Shown: piece by piece, positions 1 through 5,454 of the stretch
Layout: each line of letters opens with the position of its first letter
Position numbering within the stretch: the first letter of the stretch is position 1
Assembly (NCBI GenBank): GCA_028822945.1
Contig: JAPKCN010000130.1
Span: 1-5,632 of the forward strand
DNA: 5,632 nt
Origin: Porticoccaceae bacterium
GTDB taxonomy: Bacteria > Pseudomonadota > Gammaproteobacteria > Pseudomonadales > Porticoccaceae
Direction: 5' to 3'
The notes under the pieces: generated by a model
Databases searched by the model: none
What the model was told of the DNA's origin: nothing
Seen by the model: the letters and a program-made list of their open reading frames with translations, nothing else
Translations under genes and position numbers: made by a program

Positions 1-305
1 CAGAGATTGCTGGAGAGTACTTAAAACGCGGTTCAAAAGTTTATGTCGAGGGATCACTTCGGACTCGCAAATGGCAGGACAAAGAAAGTGGCCAGGATCG
101 CTTCACTACTGAGATTGTCGGTAGTGAAATGCAGATGTTAGACAGTCGCGGCAGTCAGGGCGGGGACTTCGACACCTCGCAGCAGGACTCCGGCTATCAA
201 GCGCCTGCTAAACCGATACAAAACGCAACGCCATCATCGCCCGCGCCTAGCAATTCAGCAGGTGGTCAGGGATTTGAGGGTTTTGATGACGATATCCCGT
301 TTTAG
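1..305 (+). CDS. ssb: Single-stranded DNA-binding protein SSB, C-terminal part (5' end outside window)
   Basis: SSB coats single-stranded DNA during replication, repair and recombination and recruits partner proteins through its acidic C-terminal tip. The first full codon is at position 3, and about 100 residues are visible up to the TAG stop at 303-305. The fragment opens in the last strands of the OB fold: GEYLKRGSKVYVEG followed by LRTRKWQDKESGQDRFTTEI closely matches the E. coli SSB segment SEYLRKGSQVYIEGQLRTRKW. A linker of roughly 45 residues rich in Gln, Gly, Ser, Pro and Ala follows. The protein ends in GFDDDIPF, the conserved tip bound by exonuclease I, RecQ, PriA and other partners. 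The linker is shorter than that of E. coli SSB, which is common outside enterics. The N-terminal DNA-binding half, start codon and promoter lie to the left of the window. Identification is near certain from the OB-fold end plus the DDDIPF tail. Confidence 0.96.
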   Translation, partial: EIAGEYLKRGSKVYVEGSLRTRKWQDKESGQDRFTTEIVGSEMQMLDSRGSQGGDFDTSQQDSGYQAPAKPIQNATPSSPAPSNSAGGQGFEGFDDDIPF

Positions 306-443
306 TGTCGCCATCCTGCCTGTTTGGAGGGTTTGAGAACCACATTGGTAAGGATAAAGTTGCACTACGAATATAAATCAAACCGTTAGCCGGCCATAGG
401 CTTGCCCGGTAAAATGTTTTTCTAATATAGAGAGGTAACCAGT
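306..443. other. ssb-peroxiredoxin intergenic spacer with inverted repeats
   Basis: This 138-nt spacer has no coding signal. It holds a 7-bp inverted repeat, GGTTTGA at 330-336 and TCAAACC at 378-384, and a small nested hairpin GGTT-TGAG-AACC at 330-341. A second GC-rich stretch follows (AGCC at 388-391, GGCT at 399-402, and CCGG near both ends of 391-409). None is followed directly by a clean T-run, so I do not call a terminator for ssb with confidence, though GTTTTT at 416-421 follows the GC-rich stretch. A promoter for the peroxiredoxin gene is expected here. TTGCCC (402-407) and TAATAT (423-428) resemble -35 and -10 boxes, but their 15-bp spacing is short and would start transcription at the ribosome binding site, so they are unconvincing. 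Confidence 0.4.
431..436 (+). promoter_or_regulatory. Ribosome binding site of the peroxiredoxin gene
   Basis: AGAGGT lies 7 nt before the ATG at 444 and is a good Shine-Dalgarno match. It supports this start over any internal one. Confidence 0.7.
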
Positions 444-920
444 ATGACGATTCAAGTAGGTGATAAAATTCCGCAGAGTTCATTTACGGTCATGGGCGAA
501 AGCGGCCCTGAAGCGATGACTACAGAGGCTCTTTTTACCGGTAAAAAAGTTGTTTTATTTGCAGTGCCAGGTGCCTTCACGCCGGCCTGTTCAGAATCAC
601 ATTTACCGGGGTTTGTAGTCCACGTAGACAGCATTAAGGCGCGCGGTGTCGATACTGTTGCATGCATGTCGGTGAACGATGTTTTTGTTATGAACGCTTG
701 GGGTAAAGCAAGTAACGCTGAGCACTTACAAATGCTAGCGGATGGCAACGGCGATTTTACTGCGGCATTGGGTTTGCAACTCGATGGCAAAGTATGGGGT
801 CTCGGTATGCGTAGTCAGCGCTTTGCTATGATCGTCGATGACGGAGTTGTTAGTTTGTTGAATATAGATGAAGCCGCGGTGGATGCGAGTAGTGCAGAGA
901 CAGTTTTGGCAGCGCTCTAG
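444..920 (+). CDS. Prx5-type peroxiredoxin (AhpC/TSA-redoxin family)
   Basis: A thiol peroxidase predicted to reduce hydrogen peroxide and organic hydroperoxides in the cytoplasm, using glutaredoxin, glutathione or thioredoxin as reductant. The 158-residue length is typical of bacterial Prx5 proteins. The active-site motif PGAFTPACSESHLPGF places the peroxidatic cysteine at Cys49, with Thr46 and Pro42 of the PxxxT/SxxC signature. Arg126 in RSQRFAMIVDDG is the expected active-site arginine. SVNDVFVMNAWGK (about 76-88) is another family hallmark. A second cysteine, Cys74, lies just before it, as in many bacterial Prx5 proteins. The C-terminal region that carries the resolving cysteine of animal PRDX5 has only Ser and Ala here (VDASSAETVLAAL), so the enzyme probably works by a 1-Cys mechanism. 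There is no signal peptide and no fused glutaredoxin domain. The gene follows ssb on the same strand after 138 nt and ends before a strong hairpin, so it is probably monocistronic. I saw no clear OxyR site upstream. Confidence 0.92.
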   Translation: MTIQVGDKIPQSSFTVMGESGPEAMTTEALFTGKKVVLFAVPGAFTPACSESHLPGFVVHVDSIKARGVDTVACMSVNDVFVMNAWGKASNAEHLQMLADGNGDFTAALGLQLDGKVWGLGMRSQRFAMIVDDGVVSLLNIDEAAVDASSAETVLAAL

Positions 921-968
921 CGTTATCTTTTAGACTGGTATTTGCAAGGCAATGGTAGTGAAAAAAGT

Positions 969-1010
969 GAAATATAAAAAAGTGGCTGCATAGCCGCTTT
1001 TTTATATTTC
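969..1010. terminator. Bidirectional rho-independent terminator between peroxiredoxin gene and fabB
   Basis: The 14-bp arm GAAATATAAAAAAG (969-982) is perfectly complementary to 997-1010. It is continued by a T/G pair (983/996, wobble in RNA read from the + strand) and GGCT/AGCC (984-987/992-995) around the tetraloop GCAT. Read on the + strand, the GC-rich top of the stem is followed by six T (998-1003), which suits termination of the peroxiredoxin transcript 48 nt after its stop. Read on the - strand, the stem is also followed by six T, with a further run of six T from 966 to 961. That suits termination of the fabA-fabB transcript about 58 nt after the fabB stop. The convergent gene arrangement supports use in both directions. 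Confidence 0.88.
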
Positions 1011-1068
1011 TAATGTCGTTTCTCTAGCAACCTCTGTGCCTTTTGTCTGGCGCCTATCGCCCTTGTAC

Positions 1069-2283
1069 TTAAGAGTTGAAGCGTTCCATCACCAGTGTCG
1101 CATTGGTACCGCCAAAACCAAAGCTATTTGACATGACCCGCTCTAATGGTTCCTGTTTAGTTTGCATCAATATGGGCAGGTCTTTTGCATACTCATCTAG
1201 GTTGTCGATATTACAGGATGCTGTGACAAAGCCCGCCTGCATCATTAATAGGCAATAGATTGCCTCGTGGGCGCCAGCCGCGCCCAGTCCGTGTCCAGAC
1301 AGCGACTTGGTGGAACTGATCTGCGGGCAGTTGTCGGGAAAGGTGTTGCGTATTGCGCCGAGTTCTGCAATGTCGCCAACCGGCGTGCTGGTGCCGTGGG
1401 TATTGATGTAATCAATCGGCCCAGATGCGGTCTCCAGAGCCATGCGCATGCAACGCTCTGCGCCTTCACCCGAGGGGGCGACCATGTCGGAGCCGTCCGA
1501 AGTGGAGCCATATCCGGTTATTTCAGCGAGGATATTGGCGCCGCGATCGAGTGCATGCTGTAGTTCCTCAATCACAAGGCAACCGGCGCCGGCGCCCGGA
1601 GCGAAGCCATCGCGGTCGGCATCGTACGCCCGCGACGCCACTGCCGGAGTTTGATTATACTTACTAGTGAGCGCGCCCATCGCATCGAACATGCCAGCCA
1701 TCGACCAATGCATGTCCTCCGCGCCGCCGGCAAAAATGATGTCCTGTTTACCCATCTGAATGAGTTCTAGTGCATGGCCAATGCAATGCGCGCTAGTGGC
1801 ACATGCCGATGCAATCGAATAATTTACTCCTTTGATTTTAAATGGAGTGGCAACGCAGGCAGATACCGTACTGGCCATAATTTGCGTCACGCGATAGGGA
1901 CCAGCGCGCTTAATACCGCGGTCGCGCATGACATCAATAGATTCGGTGAACATCTCACCGGATACGCCGCCAGATCCCATGACAATACCAGTACGCGGAT
2001 TGGATACATGTTCTTGTCTGAGTCCGGCATCACTAATCGCGCGCTCTGTCGCCATGTATGCGTACGCTGCTGAGGGCCCCATAAAACGAATGATTTTTCG
2101 ATCGATATGATCTTTAGGATCAATATCGAGCACTGCGCCAACATTACATCGTAATCCCATATCTGCAAAATCTTGCCGAAAACCTATACCCGAAACGCCA
2201 TTTTTTAGTGAATTGGTAACCGTGAAACGGTCATTGCCTAGGCAAGATATAATACCCAAACCAGTAATTACTGCTCGTTTCAT
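1069..2283 (-). CDS. fabB: 3-oxoacyl-ACP synthase I (KAS I, FabB)
   Basis: Condenses malonyl-ACP with acyl-ACP in type II fatty acid synthesis and is the enzyme that elongates the cis-3-decenoyl product of FabA, so it is required for unsaturated fatty acids. The 404 residues compare with 406 in E. coli. The catalytic triad and lysine are in place: Cys161 in SIASACATSAHCIG, His296 in NTHGTSTPVGD, and Lys326 and His331 in STKSLSGHGLGAAG, each two residues lower than in E. coli FabB. The C-terminal SNSFGFGGTNATLV loop is also present. The N-terminus MKRAVITGLGI is the family start. The frame stays open to an upstream ATG at 2397, but that would overlap fabA and add 38 residues the family lacks. 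The chosen ATG at 2283 has AGAGGGA (2289-2295) in front of it. It follows fabA by 43 nt on the same strand, forming a fabA-fabB operon. Confidence 0.97.
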   Translation of the reverse strand: MKRAVITGLGIISCLGNDRFTVTNSLKNGVSGIGFRQDFADMGLRCNVGAVLDIDPKDHIDRKIIRFMGPSAAYAYMATERAISDAGLRQEHVSNPRTGIVMGSGGVSGEMFTESIDVMRDRGIKRAGPYRVTQIMASTVSACVATPFKIKGVNYSIASACATSAHCIGHALELIQMGKQDIIFAGGAEDMHWSMAGMFDAMGALTSKYNQTPAVASRAYDADRDGFAPGAGAGCLVIEELQHALDRGANILAEITGYGSTSDGSDMVAPSGEGAERCMRMALETASGPIDYINTHGTSTPVGDIAELGAIRNTFPDNCPQISSTKSLSGHGLGAAGAHEAIYCLLMMQAGFVTASCNIDNLDEYAKDLPILMQTKQEPLERVMSNSFGFGGTNATLVMERFNS

Positions 2284-2288
2284 ATTAG

Positions 2289-2295
2289 TCCCTCT
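2289..2295 (-). promoter_or_regulatory. Ribosome binding site that decides the fabB start
   Basis: Read on the - strand, AGAGGGA lies 5 nt before the ATG at 2283. Together with alignment of the MKRAVITGLG N-terminus to FabB proteins, it fixes the start here rather than at the upstream ATG at 2397 inside fabA. Confidence 0.7.
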
Positions 2296-2326
2296 GACTA
2301 GATGCCGGGTTGCAATTGTGTCGACA

Positions 2327-2848
2327 TTAAAAGTTATCGGTGCTTTCAAACAGGCCCACTTTGAGGTCTTTGGCGGTATATATTTCGCGTCCATCAACTT
2401 CTACGGAACCATCGGCAATAGCCATTATCAGTTTGCGTTGAATCAGGCGATTGATGGTTAGCCGGTAAGTTACTTTTTGGGCCGTCGGTAATACTTGCCC
2501 GAAGAATTTCACAGCTCCGGCACCGAGCGCGCGACCGCGACCAGCATTTCCATTCCAGGCTAAAAAGAAGCCGACCAGTTGCCAGAGTGCGTCTAGGCCC
2601 AAACAACCGGGCATTACTGGGTCACCTTCAAAGTGGCAGTCAAAGAACCACAATTTTGGATGGATATCGATTTCGGCCACAATCTCCCCTAAACCGTTTG
2701 TACCGCTATGATTATTAATGTTGGTAATGCGGTCAATCATCAACATATTAGGCGCAGGCAATTTTGCATAAGTTGGACCGAATAATTCACCGCGGCTGGA
2801 TGCAAGGAGCTCAACGCGGCTGTAAGAGGACTGTGGGGTGAAGCTCAT
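2327..2848 (-). CDS. fabA: 3-hydroxydecanoyl-ACP dehydratase/isomerase FabA
   Basis: Dehydrates 3-hydroxydecanoyl-ACP and isomerises trans-2- to cis-3-decenoyl-ACP, the branch point for anaerobic-type unsaturated fatty acid synthesis; FabB uses the product. The protein has 173 residues (E. coli 172) with a single hot-dog fold. The active-site block DCHFEGDPVMPGCLGLDALWQ (about residues 70-90) carries catalytic His72 and Asp86, equivalent to His70 and Asp84 of the mature E. coli enzyme. PNMLMIDRI (33-41) and the GRALGAGAVKFFGQVLP segment are further FabA hallmarks that separate it from FabZ, which is shorter. The ATG at 2848 is preceded on the - strand by AAAGG (2854-2858) with 5-nt spacing. 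It is the first gene of the fabA-fabB unit and is transcribed divergently from the ispB-like gene. Its expression is expected to respond to unsaturated fatty acid regulators of the FabR, DesT or FadR kind; only a weak site candidate is visible. Confidence 0.97.
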   Translation of the reverse strand: MSFTPQSSYSRVELLASSRGELFGPTYAKLPAPNMLMIDRITNINNHSGTNGLGEIVAEIDIHPKLWFFDCHFEGDPVMPGCLGLDALWQLVGFFLAWNGNAGRGRALGAGAVKFFGQVLPTAQKVTYRLTINRLIQRKLIMAIADGSVEVDGREIYTAKDLKVGLFESTDNF

Positions 2849-2901
2849 AGGGGCCTTTAGGTATTGCTTTGATAATCCGCATCCTAACCAGTTATACGAT
2901 G

Positions 2902-2919
2902 AGCGGCAACTGTTTCGCT
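2902..2919. promoter_or_regulatory. Candidate FabR/DesT-like operator in the fabA promoter
   Basis: AGCGGCAACTGTTTCGCT is 18 bp long, with AGCG and CGCT as matched outer arms and an imperfect centre. Its length and outer arms resemble the AGCG...CGCT sites I recall for FabR, the TetR-family regulator of fabA and fabB in gammaproteobacteria. It lies at the -35 position of the possible fabA -10 box at 2891-2896. Only 4 bp per arm match exactly, with one further matching pair nearer the centre, so chance is a real alternative. Confidence 0.3.
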
Positions 2920-2983
2920 GGAAAAGCGGAGACTAGCGCAGTGAAAAAACATCCATAGTCGAAGAATGAGCGTAATATTACTA

Positions 2984-3012
2984 TTGACAGTTAAGCGGCC
3001 TCTGCCTAGCAT
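2984..3012 (+). promoter_or_regulatory. Sigma70-like promoter of the ispB-like gene
   Basis: A perfect -35 box TTGACA (2984-2989) is followed after 17 bp by TAGCAT (3007-3012), which matches the -10 consensus at four of six positions including the key A2 and T6. Transcription would begin near 3019, giving a leader of only about 25 nt before the TTG start at 3044. An overlapping CATAAT (3010-3015) is closer to consensus but would need 20-bp spacing. Confidence 0.65.
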
Positions 3013-3025
3013 AATCGACAGTTAA
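2986..3025. repeat. Pair of 9-bp direct repeats GACAGTTAA around the promoter
   Basis: GACAGTTAA occurs at 2986-2994 and again at 3017-3025, 31 bp start to start, which is close to three helical turns. The first copy overlaps the 3' part of the -35 box and the second covers the expected transcription start. That would fit paired operator half-sites, but no family is recognised. Confidence 0.5.
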
Positions 3026-3043
3026 TTTACGGCTCAACTATCC

Positions 3044-4000
3044 TTGATTAGTATCTTTCATAATTCCGTTAAAGGCGAGTTTGCCGCTGTCAATGAACTA
3101 ATTGTCGGTAGTTTGCATTCTGATGTCGATCTCGTAGAGAATATTGGGCACTACATTGTCGAAGCTGGGGGTAAGCGCCTGCGCCCTCTGTTGGTGCTAA
3201 TAAGTGCTATGGCCAATGGTTATCGCGGCGAGCAACATATTACCGCGGCGGCAGTTATTGAATTTATCCATACCGCTACGTTGCTCCATGATGATGTAGT
3301 AGATATGTCTGCTCTGCGGCGTGGTCGACAGACTGCAAACAGTCAGTGGGGCAATGCACCGAGTGTGTTGGTAGGGGATTTTCTTTACTCGAGAGCTTTC
3401 CAGATGTTGGTTGAAATTGGCAGTATGCCAATCATGGCAACCATCGCGGATGCCAGCAATCTCATCTCAGAGGGTGAAGTTCAGCAGATGGCCAATGCGG
3501 GAAACCCAGATATCAGCGAGGTAGTATATACCGAGGTTATCTACAAAAAGACTGCTGTGCTGTTTGAGGCCTCGGCGCGCATAGGAGCGATTCTTGCTAA
3601 TGAGTCTCAGCAGGCTATGGCCGACTTTGGTAGGCACCTCGGCCTGGCTTTTCAAATTAGTGACGACGTGCTCGATTATCGTGGCGTATCTGAAGAAATC
3701 GGTAAGAATATTGGCGCAGATCTCGCCGAAGGTAAAATGACCTTGCCGCTAATTTATACGCGGGACAATGCCGATCCCGCAACCGCTAAATTGATTAGAG
3801 ACCTTGTTAAAGGGCAGCACGGGAGTGAGTTTAATACTATATTAAATGTAATCGAGGCATCCGGCGGCTTAGATTATGCTCTGACAATTGCTCGAAGAGA
3901 GGCGGATCGGGCGCGGCTAGCGCTGGCCGACCTGCCGGATAGTCAATACACAGAAGCGTTGCACGCATTGGCCGAATTTGCAACAGCTAGAACGAGATAA
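3044..4000 (+). CDS. ispB: Long-chain polyprenyl (octaprenyl-type) diphosphate synthase, IspB-like
   Basis: Adds isopentenyl units to farnesyl diphosphate to build the long all-trans chain that becomes the ubiquinone or menaquinone side chain. The 318 residues compare with 323 in E. coli IspB. Motifs in order: GGKRLRP at 42-48 for substrate phosphate binding, IEFIHTATLLHDDVVD with the first aspartate-rich motif D83-D84-x-x-D87, GDFLYSRAFQ at 111-120, and the second aspartate-rich motif FQISDDVLDY with D207-D208-x-x-D211. The residue five before the first motif is Ala78, a small side chain as expected for a long-chain product; exact length (C40 or C45) cannot be read. The start is TTG: the frame is closed by TAA at 3023-3025, no ATG or GTG lies between, and the next Met (residue 56) would remove the GGKRLRP motif. 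No clear Shine-Dalgarno precedes it. The gene is divergent from fabA and appears monocistronic, followed by an AT-rich gap. Confidence 0.93.
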   Translation: MISIFHNSVKGEFAAVNELIVGSLHSDVDLVENIGHYIVEAGGKRLRPLLVLISAMANGYRGEQHITAAAVIEFIHTATLLHDDVVDMSALRRGRQTANSQWGNAPSVLVGDFLYSRAFQMLVEIGSMPIMATIADASNLISEGEVQQMANAGNPDISEVVYTEVIYKKTAVLFEASARIGAILANESQQAMADFGRHLGLAFQISDDVLDYRGVSEEIGKNIGADLAEGKMTLPLIYTRDNADPATAKLIRDLVKGQHGSEFNTILNVIEASGGLDYALTIARREADRARLALADLPDSQYTEALHALAEFATARTR

Positions 4001-4050
4001 TGGTTTTCGCGGTGTACATTACGCAAATACCGACTATAGACATTATTGTC

Positions 4051-4073
4051 AGATTATTATTGAGATTATTATT
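4051..4073. repeat. Tandem 11-bp repeat AGATTATTATT
   Basis: Two exact copies at 4051-4061 and 4063-4073, separated by a single G, give a 12-bp period. They sit within the AT-rich spacer before pntAA, directly after the imperfect palindrome at 4039-4050. Confidence 0.6.
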
Positions 4074-4216
4074 AAAATGATAGCAGACAAAATTATCCCG
4101 AAATATGTATTCGTTGCCTCGAGAGCGCAGATATGGCTTTTTTATAGCCAATGTCTTTGCTATTATTTTAAAATACTTGAATTAAATTTAACTTTTAATC
4201 GAGATGTTATAAATCC

Positions 4217-4222
4217 TAGGAG
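4217..4222 (+). promoter_or_regulatory. Ribosome binding site that decides the GTG start of pntAA
   Basis: TAGGAG lies 6 nt before GTG at 4229, ideal spacing. An ATG at 4225-4227 is in another frame, only 2 nt from this site, and would encode just ten residues, so GTG is the start. Confidence 0.75.
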
Positions 4223-4228
4223 AAATGA

Positions 4229-5431
4229 GTGATTATTGGAATCCCCTCAGAAATTAAAACCGGCGAAGCGCGTGTAGCGATGGTTCCGAGCAACATTGAG
4301 GCGATGGTGGGCAAAGGCGTAAAGGTCATGATGCAGACCGGTGCCGGAGTCAGTGCCGGGTACCTTGATGCCGAGTATGTATCGGTTGGCGCAACGTTTA
4401 CTGATGATAGAGCAAAAATTTTTGCAACTGCTGATATTGTTGTGCAGGTGCAGAGCTTTGGTGCAAACAATGAAAATAGCGATGCTGATTTGGCTATGTT
4501 ACGCGATGGTCAATTAATTATAGGCATGATGGATCCGCTGGCTAGTCCAGAGGCTGCGCGCGCCGTTGCTAGGTCGGGTGCCTCGGCTTTGGCCCTCGAA
4601 TTAGTACCGAGAATAAGCAGAGCGCAAAGTATGGATGTGCTGTCGTCGATGGCGACGTTGGCGGGCTACAAAGCGGTATTAATGGCGGCTGCGGCGGCAC
4701 CACGCATTTTCCCAATGCTGATGACAGCGGCGGGAACACTGGCGCCTGCTCGGGTCCTGGTCATGGGTGTCGGCGTTGCCGGCCTTCAAGCCTGTGCTAC
4801 CGCCAAGCGCCTGGGTGCCGTGGTTGAGGCCTATGACGTGCGCCCAGCAGCGCGAGAGCAGATTATTTCGGTTGGCGCAAAACCCATAGAATTGGATCTG
4901 GATACCGGTGAGTCAGAGGGGTCTGGCGGTTACGCCAAGCAGCAGGGTGAAGACTTTTTAGTCCGACAGCGGGAATTGATGACGGCGGTTGTTGCGCAGC
5001 AAGACGTGATTATTACTACCGCGGCGGTGCCGGGATCTAAATCACCAATTCTGGTGACTGAAGACATGGTAGTAGCGATGAAGTCGGGGTCTGTGATTGT
5101 CGACCTTGCGGCTGAACGCGGTGGTAACTGCGCACTAACCGAACAAGGTAAAACTGTGCATAGTCACGGCGTAACTATTATTGGACCAGAGAATGTACCT
5201 GCTACTCTGGCCTTCCATGCGAGCCAAATGTATGGCAAAAATATTCAAACCCTGCTCGAATTAATACTCGATGACGAGGGTAACTTAGCAATCGATCACA
5301 GCGATGAAATTGTCGCGGGAACGCTAGTGGCTCACGCGGGTGATGTGCCCCATACACATATCCGCAAGTTACTTGATCTGCCTGCGCTCGAGGTCAAATC
5401 AGAATCCGTCGATGAGTCGACGACAGACTAA
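4229..5431 (+). CDS. pntAA: NAD(P) transhydrogenase alpha subunit part 1 (PntAA, NAD(H)-binding dI)
   Basis: The soluble NAD(H)-binding component (dI) of the proton-translocating transhydrogenase, which transfers hydride from NADH to NADP+ at the cytoplasmic face of the membrane, driven by the proton gradient. The 400 residues match the stand-alone dI subunit of Rhodospirillum rubrum rather than the roughly 510-residue fused PntA of E. coli. The start IIGIPSEIKTGEARVAMVP is the AlaDH/PNT N-terminal signature. RISRAQSMDVLSS (128-140) supplies Arg128, Gln133 and Asp136, the invariant nicotinamide-site residues. A Rossmann fold with GVGVAG (180-185) is followed by Asp203 in EAYDVRP for the adenosine ribose. 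GGYAKQQGEDF (from about 233) is the mobile loop with its conserved Tyr. TTAAVPG and VDLAAERGGNC complete the family pattern. The tail after about residue 380 is acidic, Ser/Asp-rich and not membrane-spanning. The GTG start is supported by its Shine-Dalgarno. pntAB follows after 23 nt, so the two are cotranscribed. Confidence 0.96.
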   Translation: MIIGIPSEIKTGEARVAMVPSNIEAMVGKGVKVMMQTGAGVSAGYLDAEYVSVGATFTDDRAKIFATADIVVQVQSFGANNENSDADLAMLRDGQLIIGMMDPLASPEAARAVARSGASALALELVPRISRAQSMDVLSSMATLAGYKAVLMAAAAAPRIFPMLMTAAGTLAPARVLVMGVGVAGLQACATAKRLGAVVEAYDVRPAAREQIISVGAKPIELDLDTGESEGSGGYAKQQGEDFLVRQRELMTAVVAQQDVIITTAAVPGSKSPILVTEDMVVAMKSGSVIVDLAAERGGNCALTEQGKTVHSHGVTIIGPENVPATLAFHASQMYGKNIQTLLELILDDEGNLAIDHSDEIVAGTLVAHAGDVPHTHIRKLLDLPALEVKSESVDESTTD

Positions 5432-5440
5432 TACAGGCTA

Positions 5441-5446
5441 AGGGAG
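5441..5446 (+). promoter_or_regulatory. Ribosome binding site of pntAB
   Basis: AGGGAG lies 8 nt before the ATG at 5455, inside the 23-nt gap after the pntAA stop. It supports separate translation of the two halves of the alpha subunit. Confidence 0.7.
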
Positions 5447-5454
5447 TCTCATTA

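Larger units (their letters stand above)
2849..3043. promoter_or_regulatory. Divergent fabA / ispB-like intergenic regulatory region
   Basis: These 195 nt separate two oppositely transcribed genes and must hold both promoters. The + strand promoter is clear (see its entry). On the - strand, TATAAC at 2896-2891 is a plausible -10 for fabA, placed about 43 nt before the start codon, but the bases 17 nt upstream of it (AGCGAA) are a poor -35. Such a weak core would suit an activated or repressor-controlled promoter. A partial palindrome at 2902-2919 covers that -35 position. A 9-bp direct repeat flanks the core of the + promoter. Confidence 0.6.
4001..4228. other. AT-rich spacer upstream of the pnt operon (probable promoter and leader)
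   Basis: This 228-nt gap is about 30% GC by hand count, far below its neighbours. It contains GACATTATTGTC (4039-4050), an imperfect palindrome with GACA/TGTC arms. Next come two adjacent copies of AGATTATTATT (4051-4061 and 4063-4073). A weak 5-bp hairpin TGGCT/AGCCA follows (4134-4138 and 4146-4150), without a clean T-run after it. Several promoter-like hexamers exist, for example TATTAT at 4161-4166, TTGAAT at 4177-4182 and TATAAA at 4208-4213, but no pair with good spacing stands out. A promoter for pntAA is expected in this stretch. An open frame runs across it, but its composition is that of AT-rich noncoding DNA. No tRNA or recognisable riboswitch was seen. Confidence 0.5.

Noticed and set aside
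402..428. TTGCCC and TAATAT as promoter of the peroxiredoxin gene
   Set aside because: 15-bp spacing is too short and the start of transcription would fall in the ribosome binding site.
452..790. A 112-codon frame antisense to the peroxiredoxin gene
   Set aside because: Shadow of a well-recognised enzyme, with no family resemblance of its own.
1076..1667. Several open frames of 60-98 codons on the + strand opposite fabB
   Set aside because: They lie antisense to a fully conserved fabB and have no recognisable motifs or ribosome sites; shadow frames.
2284..2397. N-terminal extension of fabB by 38 residues to an upstream ATG
   Set aside because: It would overlap fabA by 71 nt and adds residues absent from FabB proteins; the ATG at 2283 has its own Shine-Dalgarno and the canonical MKRAVITGLG start.
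4134..4150. Hairpin TGGCT/AGCCA as terminator of ispB
   Set aside because: Only 5 bp, with the T-run inside the loop rather than after the stem; not a credible intrinsic terminator.
3978..4232. An 84-codon open frame spanning the spacer between ispB and pntAA, whose TGA overlaps the pntAA GTG (GTGA)
   Set aside because: It begins with TTG inside ispB, has no ribosome site, and its Ile/Tyr/Asn-rich product reflects the AT-rich DNA. The stop-start overlap is tempting as a coupling signal but is most likely chance.
4225..4257. Ten-codon ATG minicistron overlapping the pntAA start (ATGAGTG)
   Set aside because: The ATG is only 2 nt from the TAGGAG site, too close for efficient initiation, and the peptide shows no attenuator-like codon pattern.
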